IMG/VR virus record: IMGVR_UViG_3300020810_001156
Span: 186,001-250,000 of that record
Strand: one strand, 5' to 3'
Length of the DNA: 64,000 nt
Source: a virus
The position numbers and the translations under genes are program-made. The notes beneath the pieces were generated by a model. The model saw only the letters and a list, made by a program, of their open reading frames with translations, did not search any database and had not been told where the DNA came from. Within the stretch, counting starts at the first letter, position 1; each line of letters starts with the position of its first letter. Shown piece after piece: positions 34,469-42,844 of the stretch.

Positions 34469-34474
34469 CCTTTT

Positions 34475-34484
34475 AATATTTATT
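34475..34484 (+). promoter_or_regulatory. Candidate late promoter motif
   Basis: AATATTTATT, 20 bases before the ATG at 34505; two mismatches from the TATATTTATA consensus. Confidence 0.35.
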
Positions 34485-34504
34485 AATAAATAAAAATCAA
34501 TTTT

Positions 34505-34936
34505 ATGGACACTATTTTAATTATTTTAGGACTCGTAGTAGTAGCTGCTGCAGTTTATTATTTCGGATTCTACAAACAAGGCAAAATCAATGACAGAGAT
34601 GGGGATTTTATTCCTGATGAAGTTGAAGATGCAGTAGAAGATGTTAAACAAACTGTAAAAACAGTTAAGAAAAGAGCTAAAAGAGTAGCAGAAGAAGCAA
34701 AAGATGTAGTGGAAGCTGTTAAAGAAGTTGTAGAACAATCAAAAGATGTTGTTGAAGCAGCTAAAGGTGGGGGTAGGAAAGGTAGAAAATCTAACAAAGT
34801 AACAAAATCTTCGTTAAGAGGAAAAACAAAAACAGAGTTAGTTTCTATTGCAAAATCAGAATTCGATGTAGAATTAGATTCTTCACTTACCAAAACAAAT
34901 CTTATCAATAAAGTTTACGCGTTATATAACAAGTAA
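34505..34936 (+). CDS. Membrane-anchored Lys/Ala-rich protein with SAP-like end
   Basis: A 143-residue protein with an N-terminal membrane helix (about 4-22), an acidic calcium-loop-like NDRDGDFIPDEVED (about 29-42), a long Lys/Ala/Val/Glu-rich amphipathic helix with repeated DVVEA-type units (about 43-90), and a C-terminal module SLRGKTKTELVSIAKSEF...KTNLINKVYALY resembling SAP/HeH nucleic-acid-binding domains. A protein that tethers nucleic acid or a partner to the membrane is possible; the combination is unusual. Confidence 0.6.
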   Translation: MDTILIILGLVVVAAAVYYFGFYKQGKINDRDGDFIPDEVEDAVEDVKQTVKTVKKRAKRVAEEAKDVVEAVKEVVEQSKDVVEAAKGGGRKGRKSNKVTKSSLRGKTKTELVSIAKSEFDVELDSSLTKTNLINKVYALYNK

Positions 34937-34950
34937 TTTTATAGGTAAAG

Positions 34951-35262
34951 ATGGAAATGGAGTATTTTATCATATTTGGTTGTATATTAGTAGTAATAGC
35001 ATCACTAACATTTGTTATAATCAGATTAATGAGTTCACTTTCTGATTTGAAGTACGAACTCAAACTTGGTAAAATAAACTGCCAAAAAGATTTAGATAGA
35101 TTGGAGGACAAGATTAATAGGTTCTCCAATCAATCTTCTTCACAATCGCAATATTCAAAAGATATTGAAAAGTTAGATAAACTTATAAAATCTTTGAATA
35201 AAATGGTAGATGGGAAAATTGATGATATTCAATCTACTAAAAGGATTTTGGGAGATGAGTAG
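34951..35262 (+). CDS. Membrane-anchored coiled-coil protein
   Basis: A 103-residue protein: one membrane helix (about 5-27), then a coiled coil with a Ser/Gln linker. It resembles the protein at 22935 in layout but not in sequence. With the next gene, a two-helix membrane protein overlapping by eight bases, it could form a lysis or membrane-remodelling unit (holin/spanin-like), which remains an inference. Confidence 0.5.
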   Translation: MEMEYFIIFGCILVVIASLTFVIIRLMSSLSDLKYELKLGKINCQKDLDRLEDKINRFSNQSSSQSQYSKDIEKLDKLIKSLNKMVDGKIDDIQSTKRILGDE

Positions 35263-35431
35263 AATACCTTTATCAGAACTTATATTACTAATGTGTGTAG
35301 CGTTCTCTATTGGGTTCTCACTTTTCTTGTTTTTAATATTAGAAGAAAAAATGTTGGGATTGTTCATCGGAATGTGGGCACCAACGATTATGGGTTTAAT
35401 AAACTACATAAACATAAAATTTAAACGATAA
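35255..35431 (+). CDS. Small two-helix membrane protein
   Basis: A 58-residue protein from the ATG at 35255, which overlaps the preceding stop; an upstream in-frame ATG at 35210 would lie well inside the neighbour. Two hydrophobic helices (LILLMCVAFSIGFSLFLFLI and MLGLFIGMWAPTIMGLI) are joined by a short charged turn, a holin-like topology. No family is recognised. Confidence 0.55.
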   Translation: MSRIPLSELILLMCVAFSIGFSLFLFLILEEKMLGLFIGMWAPTIMGLINYINIKFKR

Positions 35432-35442
35432 CTTTAATTTTA

Positions 35443-36210
35443 ATGAAAAATGTTACAATTCTTTTGCAGGGTAAAATCTTGCAACCTACAATAGATTTCT
35501 ATGTTGAGAACTATCCAACCGCAAATGTGGTTATTTCTACTTGGATAGGTTCAGAATTGAATTTTTCAAATTTACCTGAAACTTACAAAGTGGTACTTAG
35601 TAAATTACCACCAAATTCCGGTTTCCAAAACATAAACTATCAACTTATATCTACGCTTACTGGTTTGAAGTTAGTAGATACTGATTATGTAATAAAAATA
35701 AGGGGAGATGAATATTTTTCAAATATGGAATATGTAGCTAATGAAGTTGCTATGAATCCAAAAAAAATACATTGTTCTCCGATATTTTTTAGACATTGGA
35801 GTTTCATACCATTTCATTTTTCAGACCATCTAATTGCATCAACTAAAGATAACCTTCAACTTATGTTTGAAAAAACTAAATTAAATGTTGATAACTTACT
35901 TATATGGTATGAAAAAGATGGTAAAAGGCAATCTTATTGGGAACCTGAAATTAATTTTACTCGTTCTTATTTAATGGCTAAAGAACCTGAAAGATGGGGT
36001 AATGTAGATGGTAGAAAATTAATGGTAGATAATTTTGAAATATTGAATATAAAAAAATTACATCCATATAAGATTGTAGCAAATATATTCAAAGCACAAT
36101 GGACAGATGGATTCATCCCAGAAAGAAATTTTAGTATATCTGATGTAAGACGATTATACTTAAACAAAGAACAAGCATATGATACTAATATCACACCGAG
36201 GCAACATTAA
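35443..36210 (+). CDS. WavE-like glycan synthesis protein
   Basis: A 255-residue protein resembling the WavE lipopolysaccharide-synthesis family: VVISTWIGSE (about 29-38), NINYQLISTLTGL (about 64-76) and YVIKIRGDEYFSN (about 84-96), where Lys-x-Arg-x-Asp/Glu is the likely active site. It is related in plan to the other W/R-x-R-x-D proteins of this window. It begins a second, shorter glycan patch (35.4-38.4 kb). Confidence 0.7.
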   Translation: MKNVTILLQGKILQPTIDFYVENYPTANVVISTWIGSELNFSNLPETYKVVLSKLPPNSGFQNINYQLISTLTGLKLVDTDYVIKIRGDEYFSNMEYVANEVAMNPKKIHCSPIFFRHWSFIPFHFSDHLIASTKDNLQLMFEKTKLNVDNLLIWYEKDGKRQSYWEPEINFTRSYLMAKEPERWGNVDGRKLMVDNFEILNIKKLHPYKIVANIFKAQWTDGFIPERNFSISDVRRLYLNKEQAYDTNITPRQH

Positions 36211-36634
36211 TCGTAAAAATATCGAAAAAGAAAATCATCCATCATATATCGATGAAGCTATTGAAGCTGGTTATGATGTTGAGATAGATATTTGGTATTT
36301 GGAGGGTAGGTTATTTTTAGGACATGATACTCCTGATTATTTAGTTGATATCAATTGGTTAGAAAATCGTTCTAATAAACTTTGGATTCATTGTAAGAAC
36401 ATGGATGCATTATCTTACTTCAATGAATATGAATGGAAGAAATCAATTCAATTCAATTACTTTTCACATGATGTAGATATGGGAGTTTTGACTTCACATA
36501 GCTATATTTGGTCAACCAATTTATATGATAGGGGTATTTTGGTTCTACCTGAGGTATTTAATAAAGAACCATTTAAAGGTACGATAGGAATTTGTTCAGA
36601 TGTAATAGAAAAGTATAAAGATGAAAGTAAATAA
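36179..36634 (+). CDS. GDPD-like phosphodiesterase-fold protein
   Basis: A 151-residue protein with ISHRGN (about 4-9), SYIDEAIEAGYDVEIDIWYL (about 22-41) and LFLGHDTPDY (about 46-55), the His-Arg-Gly, Glu-x-Asp and His residues of glycerophosphodiester phosphodiesterases. It is shorter than typical GDPD enzymes (about 240 residues), so a minimal barrel or a narrower specificity is likely. Between glycan genes, it might cleave a sugar-phosphodiester or lipid head group. Confidence 0.7.
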   Translation: MILISHRGNINRKNIEKENHPSYIDEAIEAGYDVEIDIWYLEGRLFLGHDTPDYLVDINWLENRSNKLWIHCKNMDALSYFNEYEWKKSIQFNYFSHDVDMGVLTSHSYIWSTNLYDRGILVLPEVFNKEPFKGTIGICSDVIEKYKDESK

Positions 36635-36944
36635 ACTAAACGATATGTTCAGAGGATGGATAGTTGGAAACTTTGAACCATCACTTTGGAAAACTGATGA
36701 TGTTGAGGTTGCAGTAAAAACCTATAAAAAGGGTGATTACGAACAAAAACATTACCACAAAGTAGCAACTGAAATCACCATCATTTCAAAGGGTAGAGTT
36801 TTGATGAATAATGAACTTTACGAAGAAGGTGATATTATTACAATAGAGCCAGGAGAAGCAACTGATTTTAGAGTATTGGAAGATACTATAACAACTGTAA
36901 TTAAGTTTCCTTGTTTAACTGATGATAAATATTTAGTTAAGTGA
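36621..36944 (+). CDS. Cupin-fold protein
   Basis: A 107-residue single cupin. It shows YEQKHYHKVATEITIISKG (about 40-58) with the His-x-His...Glu metal set and EEGDIITIEPGEATDF (about 68-83), the second cupin motif. Small cupins beside sugar enzymes are often isomerases or epimerases, but none can be named. Its stop overlaps the next GTG start. Confidence 0.8.
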   Translation: MKVNKLNDMFRGWIVGNFEPSLWKTDDVEVAVKTYKKGDYEQKHYHKVATEITIISKGRVLMNNELYEEGDIITIEPGEATDFRVLEDTITTVIKFPCLTDDKYLVK

Positions 36945-38413
36945 ATTTAAGATTTATAAACATACCATTAACCGGTGGATTTCATTTTGAAAAAAACTTT
37001 GATTCAAGATGGGGAACTATAAACTCCCATCCATATAAAATAGTGAGTGTTGGTCATTCTTGGAACTACAAAACTCAGATTAAAGGATGGCAAGATTGGG
37101 ATTTTCCCAACCAACCTCAGAATGTAATGAGGGATGTAGCAGTATTTTCAGTTCCTAAAGATGATATATTGGTTACAACAATTAGAAATCCATTTGAAAT
37201 ATTATTTGAATATTACAATTATAATTGGGCTAGATGTAAAGTTCACACTAAATCAGAAACGTTTGAACACTTTGTTGATTCTTACTTAAATGAGGAATTT
37301 CATGCACCTGCATTTTCAAAAAGTTTATTTTCTCAATTAAAGGATATTGATGGCAATTGGTTAATCGATGATACATCAATAGTATTAAGATGGGAAACCT
37401 TAAAATTGGATTTTGAAAAGTTTGGAAAACATATAAAAGTAGATGTTACAGATTATAATTTTCCTAAAACAAATTTTGATTGGAAACAAAAATATAGAAA
37501 AGACCAGATTCATCAATTATCTAAACTATGGAAAGCTGATTTAGAATACTTTGGATATTCTTTTAATGGATTAACCCAAACAGTATCTAAAATAGAAATA
37601 AAAAAACCAAAGATAGCTATTTGTTTTTCTGGACACCTTAGAGATTTGGAAAGAACAAAAGATTATTGGAATGAGATGATTCGGAAGTATGATATGGATG
37701 TATATGCATCCTTTTGGGATATTGAAAATGAAAAATTGGGTGATACCTTAAATAACTTTAAAAAATTGTATAATACAAAGATAATTGAAGTGGATAACTA
37801 TTTAAATTTTCACAAATCAACTCAGGTATTAGTACAACCAACCTTAAATCCACCAAAAGAATTAGCACCTCAGTTGCAAGAAGCTACCAAAAGATTTGGA
37901 CAATTACCAATGTGGTATAAGATTTGGAAAGCTAATATGCTGACCAAAACGTTTGATATAGATTACGATATTGTGGTTAGAGCTAGAACCGATTCTTTTT
38001 TTATTGGAGATATTTCAATTGATAAAACCGATATGATAAATGTACCTATTGGTAGAAATCATATTAAAGTTTGGCCTAATTCCGAAGGTATTAATGATAT
38101 ATTTGCATATGGTTCTCCGAAACTTATGGATTACTACTCATCTACATTTATTCACATGATGGAATATCTTAATATGGGATATTACCCATTTCCACCAGAA
38201 CACTTTTTAAGAGTTCATTTAAGTAGAATAGATACTATTGTTAGATTTATTCCCAATTATATTACAATAACAAGAACATCACTGGGCCGAGAAGATGAAA
38301 TTTATAATAACTTCGTAAAAAATCTTCAAGAAGAGCGAATACATACTTCTAATATGCGATTTGAATTACCAAGTTCAAATAAATTTACAAAACCAATATC
38401 TGATTCTTTTTGA
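36941..38413 (+). CDS. Sulfotransferase-like / glycosyltransferase fusion
   Basis: A 490-residue, two-part protein from GTG 36941. Residues 1-215 resemble a sulfotransferase (INIPLTGGFHFEK at the start, TTIRNPFEILFEYY about 84-97, and the final KLWKADLEYFGYSF). Residues about 225-490 are a member of the DVxxSxW/RxRxD glycosyltransferase-like family also present at 15801 and 55482: CFSGHLRDLERT, DVYASFWD, YDIVVRARTDSFF, DIFAYGSPKLMDYYS. The combination would add a sugar and a sulfate in one step series. No frameshift joins the parts. Confidence 0.65.
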   Translation: MNLRFINIPLTGGFHFEKNFDSRWGTINSHPYKIVSVGHSWNYKTQIKGWQDWDFPNQPQNVMRDVAVFSVPKDDILVTTIRNPFEILFEYYNYNWARCKVHTKSETFEHFVDSYLNEEFHAPAFSKSLFSQLKDIDGNWLIDDTSIVLRWETLKLDFEKFGKHIKVDVTDYNFPKTNFDWKQKYRKDQIHQLSKLWKADLEYFGYSFNGLTQTVSKIEIKKPKIAICFSGHLRDLERTKDYWNEMIRKYDMDVYASFWDIENEKLGDTLNNFKKLYNTKIIEVDNYLNFHKSTQVLVQPTLNPPKELAPQLQEATKRFGQLPMWYKIWKANMLTKTFDIDYDIVVRARTDSFFIGDISIDKTDMINVPIGRNHIKVWPNSEGINDIFAYGSPKLMDYYSSTFIHMMEYLNMGYYPFPPEHFLRVHLSRIDTIVRFIPNYITITRTSLGREDEIYNNFVKNLQEERIHTSNMRFELPSSNKFTKPISDSF

Positions 38414-38458
38414 TTTTTTAAAAACTCTATATTTAATCCAAACAATATTAGATTAACT

Positions 38459-38611
38459 ATGGAAGATAAAGTTAGAGATATATTAGAAAATTTAGAAGAA
38501 GCTATTTCTTATGAGGATTGGAGTAGAGTTGAAGATGTAAGAAAAGAATTACTCTTCTTATTAGATGAGTTAGAGTCCGATTTTCCATCCAACTTCGATG
38601 AAGATTATTAA
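38459..38611 (+). CDS. Very small acidic helical protein
   Basis: A 50-residue reading frame, ATG 38459 to TAA 38611: acidic, helical (MEDKVRDILENLEEAISYED) with ELLFLLDELES and an FDEDY end. It fills the gap before the 38.6-kb promoter. No family is recognised. Confidence 0.5.
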   Translation: MEDKVRDILENLEEAISYEDWSRVEDVRKELLFLLDELESDFPSNFDEDY

Positions 38612-38629
38612 AAAATAATTCACAAAAAG

Positions 38630-38661
38630 CTTGCATGTTTCAATAATTATTTGTATATTAG
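38630..38661 (+). promoter_or_regulatory. Promoter, CTTG/TATATTAG class, copy 1
   Basis: CTTG 38630-38633, exactly 20 bases, TATATTAG 38654-38661. It is part of a longer repeat (38617-38678) shared with the copies at 38935 and 41148. Confidence 0.8.
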
Positions 38662-38680
38662 TACTGTAATTGATTGAGAT

Positions 38681-38917
38681 ATGAATAATAATACACTACT
38701 TACCAACGCTGTAAACCAAATGATTATCAACGGATTTCATAAATTGGAATCAGTTGGATGTTTATTGGATTCAGATGTTGGTTCTGTTTATCCTATGAAT
38801 GAGGATGGAACTCCTGATTGGAATTGTGAAATTTCCCTTATCGATGATGAGGTAAATTCTGAATGGTGGGAAGCTCTTTCCCCAGAAGATTACAAACTTT
38901 GTAAAGAATTTTATTAA
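38681..38917 (+). CDS. Unknown acidic protein ahead of the cobT-like gene
   Basis: A 78-residue acidic protein (NNTLLTNAVNQMIINGFHKL, then YPMNEDGTPDWNCEIS and EWWEALSPEDYKLCKEF). No family is recognised. It starts 19 bases after its own promoter of the CobT/CobS class, so it is likely expressed together with those genes. Confidence 0.6.
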   Translation: MNNNTLLTNAVNQMIINGFHKLESVGCLLDSDVGSVYPMNEDGTPDWNCEISLIDDEVNSEWWEALSPEDYKLCKEFY

Positions 38918-38934
38918 AAATAATTCACAAAAGG

Positions 38935-38966
38935 CTTGTATATGTCAAAAATTATACATATATTAG
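38935..38966 (+). promoter_or_regulatory. Promoter, CTTG/TATATTAG class, copy 2
   Basis: CTTG 38935-38938, exactly 20 bases, TATATTAG 38959-38966, then TACTGTAATTGA as in copy 1. The cobT-like ATG at 39008 is 41 bases downstream. Confidence 0.8.
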
Positions 38967-39007
38967 TACTGTAATTGAGAGATAAGTTAAAACCTAAAAC
39001 AAATAAT

Positions 39008-41125
39008 ATGAGTAAATACGGAAATTCTTCTTACTGGTTGCAAGATTGGGAAGATGATGATATTGTAGTTGATACGATGACCGATGTAGAGAAGAAATCA
39101 CATGACCTCTACAAATTATCAGCTGGTAAACGAGCTATCTCAAACTTCGTTAATATCGTTACCAATGATTCCATTCCAGTAAAATTCAACACTAGAGGTG
39201 ATTCCTACACCGATGGTAAATCAGTAGTAATTGGTTCTAATATTGTAGAACCTAAAGATTTCGATATCGCTGTTGGTTTGGCACTGCACGAAGGTTCACA
39301 CATCAAACTTTCAGATTTTAATGTTCTAAGAGATATTTACAATTTGATTCCCGATTATGTAAAGGATGGGGCAATCAAAAAAGGTATTTACAATGTAACC
39401 TCAGTAATCAAAGATATTTGGAATGTGATTGAGGACCGAAGAATTGATAGATTCGTATTTGATTCGGCTCCAGGTTATAGAGATTACTACCGAGCAATGT
39501 ACGATAAGTACTTCAACGATAAGTTGATTGATAAAGGATTACTTTCAGATGAATATACTGAAGAGAGTGTTGATTCTTATATGTTCCGAATTATCAACCT
39601 TCACAACAAAAATACTGACCTTAACGCTTTAAAGGGGCTTAGAGAGATTTATAAGGTAATTGGGTTAGGTAGTATAGATAGATTAAAAAACACCTCAGAT
39701 TCCTTTGAAGTGGCTCTAAAGGTATTCCAAATCATTATGAGTAACTTACCATCGGCTGAAAATGGTGAAGGTGAGGGTTCTGGTAATGGTGACCAGAACG
39801 AAGAACTTCAACCTCAGAATTCTGAAGGTAATGGTGGTAATAGTTCTGATGAGCCAAGAGAGATGACTGATGAAGAGTTCGAAGATTTTTCAAATGGAAT
39901 GAATGGTTCAGCTCCTTCTGGTGGTGGTGATGATACTCCAACTGGTGGTAGTGGAATGAATGTTGATAATATGCCCGATGAGATGGGTGGTAACCCATCT
40001 AATTCATCATCTAAGGGTGGTAAAGAAGTTGAAAAGGTAAAACTATCAGATAGACAAAAAGACCTTCTTCAAAAGAAGATTGAAAAACAAAAGAAGTTTA
40101 TGGATGGTGATATTCGTAAGAAAACCATCTCTAAAAAAGATAATGATAACCTTCAAGCAATTGATGAGAGTGGTTCTGAAGCAGTAACTGTTGGACAGAA
40201 TATTGAGCAAGGTTGGGGAAGTGTTTCCAAAGGTGTTCAATGTATTGTGGTTAAGAAATTAACTCAATCACTATTGGAATCAGAAATGTTCCCAATGACT
40301 TACAATAACTATTGGAATACTTCTGAAGAGGGTGTAATCAAACGATATAACGAAAAAGAAGTAATCGAAGGTATCAAACTTGGTACTATCTTAGGTAAGA
40401 AACTTCAAGTAAGAGGTGAAGATAGAAACACAATCTTTAATCGCCAGAAGCATGGTAAGATTGATAAGAGAATGATTTCTTCTTTAGGATTTGGTAATGA
40501 GAATGTTTTCTCTTACATTGAAACTGATTCTTACAAAAAAGCTAATCTTCACATCTCAATCGATGCTAGTGGTTCGATGAATGGTGATAAGTGGAATAAG
40601 ACTATGACTAATGTGGTTGCACTTTGTAAGGCAGTTGATATGATTCAGAATCTTTCAATTCAGGTTTCATTTAGAACTACTTCACAAAATACTCCTTACA
40701 TTGTGATGGCTTATGATTCTAAAGTAGATAAGTTCTCTAAAGTAAAAAAGATGTTTCCAACACTTAATCCTGGTGGAACTACTCCTGAGGGGTTATGTTA
40801 TGAAGCAATTATGAAAAACTTTTTGAGTTCTAACAATGATATGGATTCATACTTCCTTAATATTTCAGATGGTGAACCTTACTTTGGTACTACTGGAATG
40901 TACTACTCTGGTGATATCGCTTTCAATCACACTAGAAAAATGGTGAAGCAGATTGAGGGAATGGGAATCAAAACTCTTTCTTACTTTGTAGAGACTTGGG
41001 TAAAAGAAGGTGGTGAACCATCCGATGGATTTAAGAAGATGTATGGTAAGGCAGCAAAACTGATTGATGTAACCAATGTTGCTCAGATTACCAAAACAAT
41101 GAATCAACTATTTTTAACAAAATAA
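39008..41125 (+). CDS. CobT-like VWA protein with N-terminal zincin motif
   Basis: A 705-residue protein from the ATG at 39008; a TTG at 38975 is in frame but sits next to the promoter. Residues 94-98 are HEGSH, an HExxH zinc-protease motif in a LALHEGSHIKLSD context. A Gly/Asn/Ser/Glu-rich linker (about 245-340) follows. The C-terminus is a VWA domain: ISIDASGSM (MIDAS, Asp about 519), NPGGTTPEG and FLNISDGEPYF. The next gene is a MoxR/CobS-like ATPase, the usual partner. No CobN chelatase subunit is seen, so protein remodelling rather than cobalt insertion is favoured. Confidence 0.82.
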   Translation: MSKYGNSSYWLQDWEDDDIVVDTMTDVEKKSHDLYKLSAGKRAISNFVNIVTNDSIPVKFNTRGDSYTDGKSVVIGSNIVEPKDFDIAVGLALHEGSHIKLSDFNVLRDIYNLIPDYVKDGAIKKGIYNVTSVIKDIWNVIEDRRIDRFVFDSAPGYRDYYRAMYDKYFNDKLIDKGLLSDEYTEESVDSYMFRIINLHNKNTDLNALKGLREIYKVIGLGSIDRLKNTSDSFEVALKVFQIIMSNLPSAENGEGEGSGNGDQNEELQPQNSEGNGGNSSDEPREMTDEEFEDFSNGMNGSAPSGGGDDTPTGGSGMNVDNMPDEMGGNPSNSSSKGGKEVEKVKLSDRQKDLLQKKIEKQKKFMDGDIRKKTISKKDNDNLQAIDESGSEAVTVGQNIEQGWGSVSKGVQCIVVKKLTQSLLESEMFPMTYNNYWNTSEEGVIKRYNEKEVIEGIKLGTILGKKLQVRGEDRNTIFNRQKHGKIDKRMISSLGFGNENVFSYIETDSYKKANLHISIDASGSMNGDKWNKTMTNVVALCKAVDMIQNLSIQVSFRTTSQNTPYIVMAYDSKVDKFSKVKKMFPTLNPGGTTPEGLCYEAIMKNFLSSNNDMDSYFLNISDGEPYFGTTGMYYSGDIAFNHTRKMVKQIEGMGIKTLSYFVETWVKEGGEPSDGFKKMYGKAAKLIDVTNVAQITKTMNQLFLTK

Positions 41126-41147
41126 ATGAAAAATAAATGAGAAAAGG

Positions 41148-41179
41148 CTTGCATGTTTCAAATCTTTTTCTTATATTAG
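41148..41179 (+). promoter_or_regulatory. Promoter, CTTG/TATATTAG class, copy 3
   Basis: CTTG 41148-41151, exactly 20 bases, TATATTAG 41172-41179, then TATAGTAATTGAG. ATG at 41239 is 59 bases away, the longest leader of the set; GGGAG...CTCCC (41195-41210) could form a small hairpin in it. Confidence 0.8.
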
Positions 41180-41238
41180 TATAGTAATTGAGTGGGAGAG
41201 AAACTCCCAAAGTTTAAAACCCTAAAATAATAAAAGTT

Positions 41239-42450
41239 ATGACAGATTTTAAAATTGGTTTTGTAAAGAATGAAGTTTATAAGGTGGAGGCCTTTGGTAA
41301 CTCATTTAAACTGATTGATACTAAAGGTACGAAAGTTGGTACTTTGGGTATCGGAACTGGTACTCGTAAGAGCGCCTATGAGAATGGAGAAGCTCTCCAA
41401 GCTTATGTTCAAAAGAATGGTAAGAAAGTTTACCGAAAAGTTGGTATGGATGTTTACAACAACTTAGTTGCTCCGATGGCTACCGAAAATGGTGGTGTTC
41501 AATTCGAAGATAAATCGGACCATACGGCTATTAAAGATTTTATCCACAAAGGTTCAGTAAACCTTAAACCAACTGAGTTGGTGATGACTGAACTAAAGTG
41601 GAAGTATCTCATCAGAAGTGCGGTGAGAGCTAAGAATATTATGATGACAGGACCTGCTGGTTGTGGTAAAACTATGGCCGCTAAAGCATTGGTTAAAGCA
41701 CTTGACCGTCCTGATTTTTACTTCAACTTAGGAGCAACGCAAGACCCGCGAGCTACCCTAATTGGTAACACACAATTCGATTCTAAGAATGGTACTTACT
41801 TCTCAGAATCATCATTCATCAAAGCAATCAAAACTCCAAACGCAGTTATCCTATTGGATGAGTTGAGTAGAGCTCACCCTGATGCTTGGAACATTTTGAT
41901 GACCGTTTTAGATGGTGGACAACGATACATCCGATTGGATGAAGCAGAAGGTTCACCAATTGTGAAAGTTGCTGAAGGAGTTACCTTCATCGCTACGGCT
42001 AACATTGGTAATGAATATACATCGACCAGAGTTATTGACCGAGCGATTCTTGACCGATTCGTTACCATTGAAATGGATGTTCTAAATGATGAGCAAGAAT
42101 TTGGTTTGTTGAAGTTTATGTTCCCTGAGGTGAACGAAGAAGATTTAAAAGCTGTAGCGGAAATCGCACACCATACTCGAACTCAATCGATGAGTGATAG
42201 TGGTAAAGTTACAGCAATGGTTTCCACTCGTGCTAGTGTTGAGATGGCTGGATTGATTTATGATGGTTTCGATTTATTCGAAGCAGCTGAGATTTCAATC
42301 TTCCCATTCTTCTCTAACGATGGTGGAGTTGATTCTGAAAGAACTTACATTAAGCAGTTAGTTCAGAAGTATGTGAAAGATGAGGGTGAAGCTCTCTTCA
42401 ATGAGCAGGAAACCGAAACGAATTCGGAAGATGAGATTCCGATGTTTTAG
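41239..42450 (+). CDS. cobS: CobS/MoxR-like AAA+ ATPase
   Basis: A 403-residue ATPase. Residues 1-105 form an extra N-terminal domain. The AAA+ core has Walker A GPAGCGKT (138-145), Walker B VILLDEL (203-209), TANIGNEYTSTRVIDRAILD with sensor 1 and the arginine finger, and a lid. CobS genes occur in T4-like cyanophages. Here it is paired with a VWA partner as in CobS/CobT and MoxR/VWA systems, which remodel protein complexes using ATP. Confidence 0.88.
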   Translation: MTDFKIGFVKNEVYKVEAFGNSFKLIDTKGTKVGTLGIGTGTRKSAYENGEALQAYVQKNGKKVYRKVGMDVYNNLVAPMATENGGVQFEDKSDHTAIKDFIHKGSVNLKPTELVMTELKWKYLIRSAVRAKNIMMTGPAGCGKTMAAKALVKALDRPDFYFNLGATQDPRATLIGNTQFDSKNGTYFSESSFIKAIKTPNAVILLDELSRAHPDAWNILMTVLDGGQRYIRLDEAEGSPIVKVAEGVTFIATANIGNEYTSTRVIDRAILDRFVTIEMDVLNDEQEFGLLKFMFPEVNEEDLKAVAEIAHHTRTQSMSDSGKVTAMVSTRASVEMAGLIYDGFDLFEAAEISIFPFFSNDGGVDSERTYIKQLVQKYVKDEGEALFNEQETETNSEDEIPMF

Positions 42451-42473
42451 GGTTAATCAATTACGCTGAGAAA

Positions 42474-42507
42474 TGGGGGAGCTCTCAACTCCCCCAAATC
42501 TCTTTTT
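42474..42507 (+). terminator. Terminator after the cobS-like gene
   Basis: TGGGGGAG (42474-42481) pairs with CTCCCCCA (42489-42496) around a seven-base loop, followed by CTCTTTTT. It ends the CobT/CobS unit. Confidence 0.8.
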
Positions 42508-42523
42508 AATTAAAACCTAAATT

Positions 42524-42844
42524 ATGTTAAGAAAAATAAACTGGAAATTTAGAAAAACACATATATCAATCACACCTATCAGCTTATTCATAAATGAAAG
42601 ATGGGAAGGTTGGGGATTTGATATTTTGAATGTAAAGTATAACCTTTGGGAAGGTTCTCTTCTCAAAATGACTTGGACTCTACCTAATGGAGCCGAAAAG
42701 AAATTCTCGTTTAGTGGTGATTTCCTATTCCTCAGACAAAAGTTGATAAAACAAATGTCTGATGTAAGTGATAGAATGTTATGGGGAACTGCTACTACTT
42801 GGGATGTAAACAAATATTGGATATTAAAATTTATATTTAAATAA
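42524..42844 (+). CDS. Unknown 106-residue protein
   Basis: A Trp- and Lys-rich, predicted beta protein (SITPISLFINERWEGWGFD, LLKMTWTLPNGAEKKFSFS). No family, signal peptide or membrane segment is recognised. It starts after the terminator and overlaps the next small gene by one base. Confidence 0.6.
   Translation: MLRKINWKFRKTHISITPISLFINERWEGWGFDILNVKYNLWEGSLLKMTWTLPNGAEKKFSFSGDFLFLRQKLIKQMSDVSDRMLWGTATTWDVNKYWILKFIFK

Noticed and set aside
38975-39008. TTG at 38975 as the start of the CobT-like gene
   Set aside because: It lies eight bases after the promoter -7 box; the ATG at 39008 with a normal leader is more likely.
41239-42450. True cobalt chelatase function
   Set aside because: No CobN subunit or other cobalamin gene is present in the window, and MoxR/VWA pairs act in many other processes.
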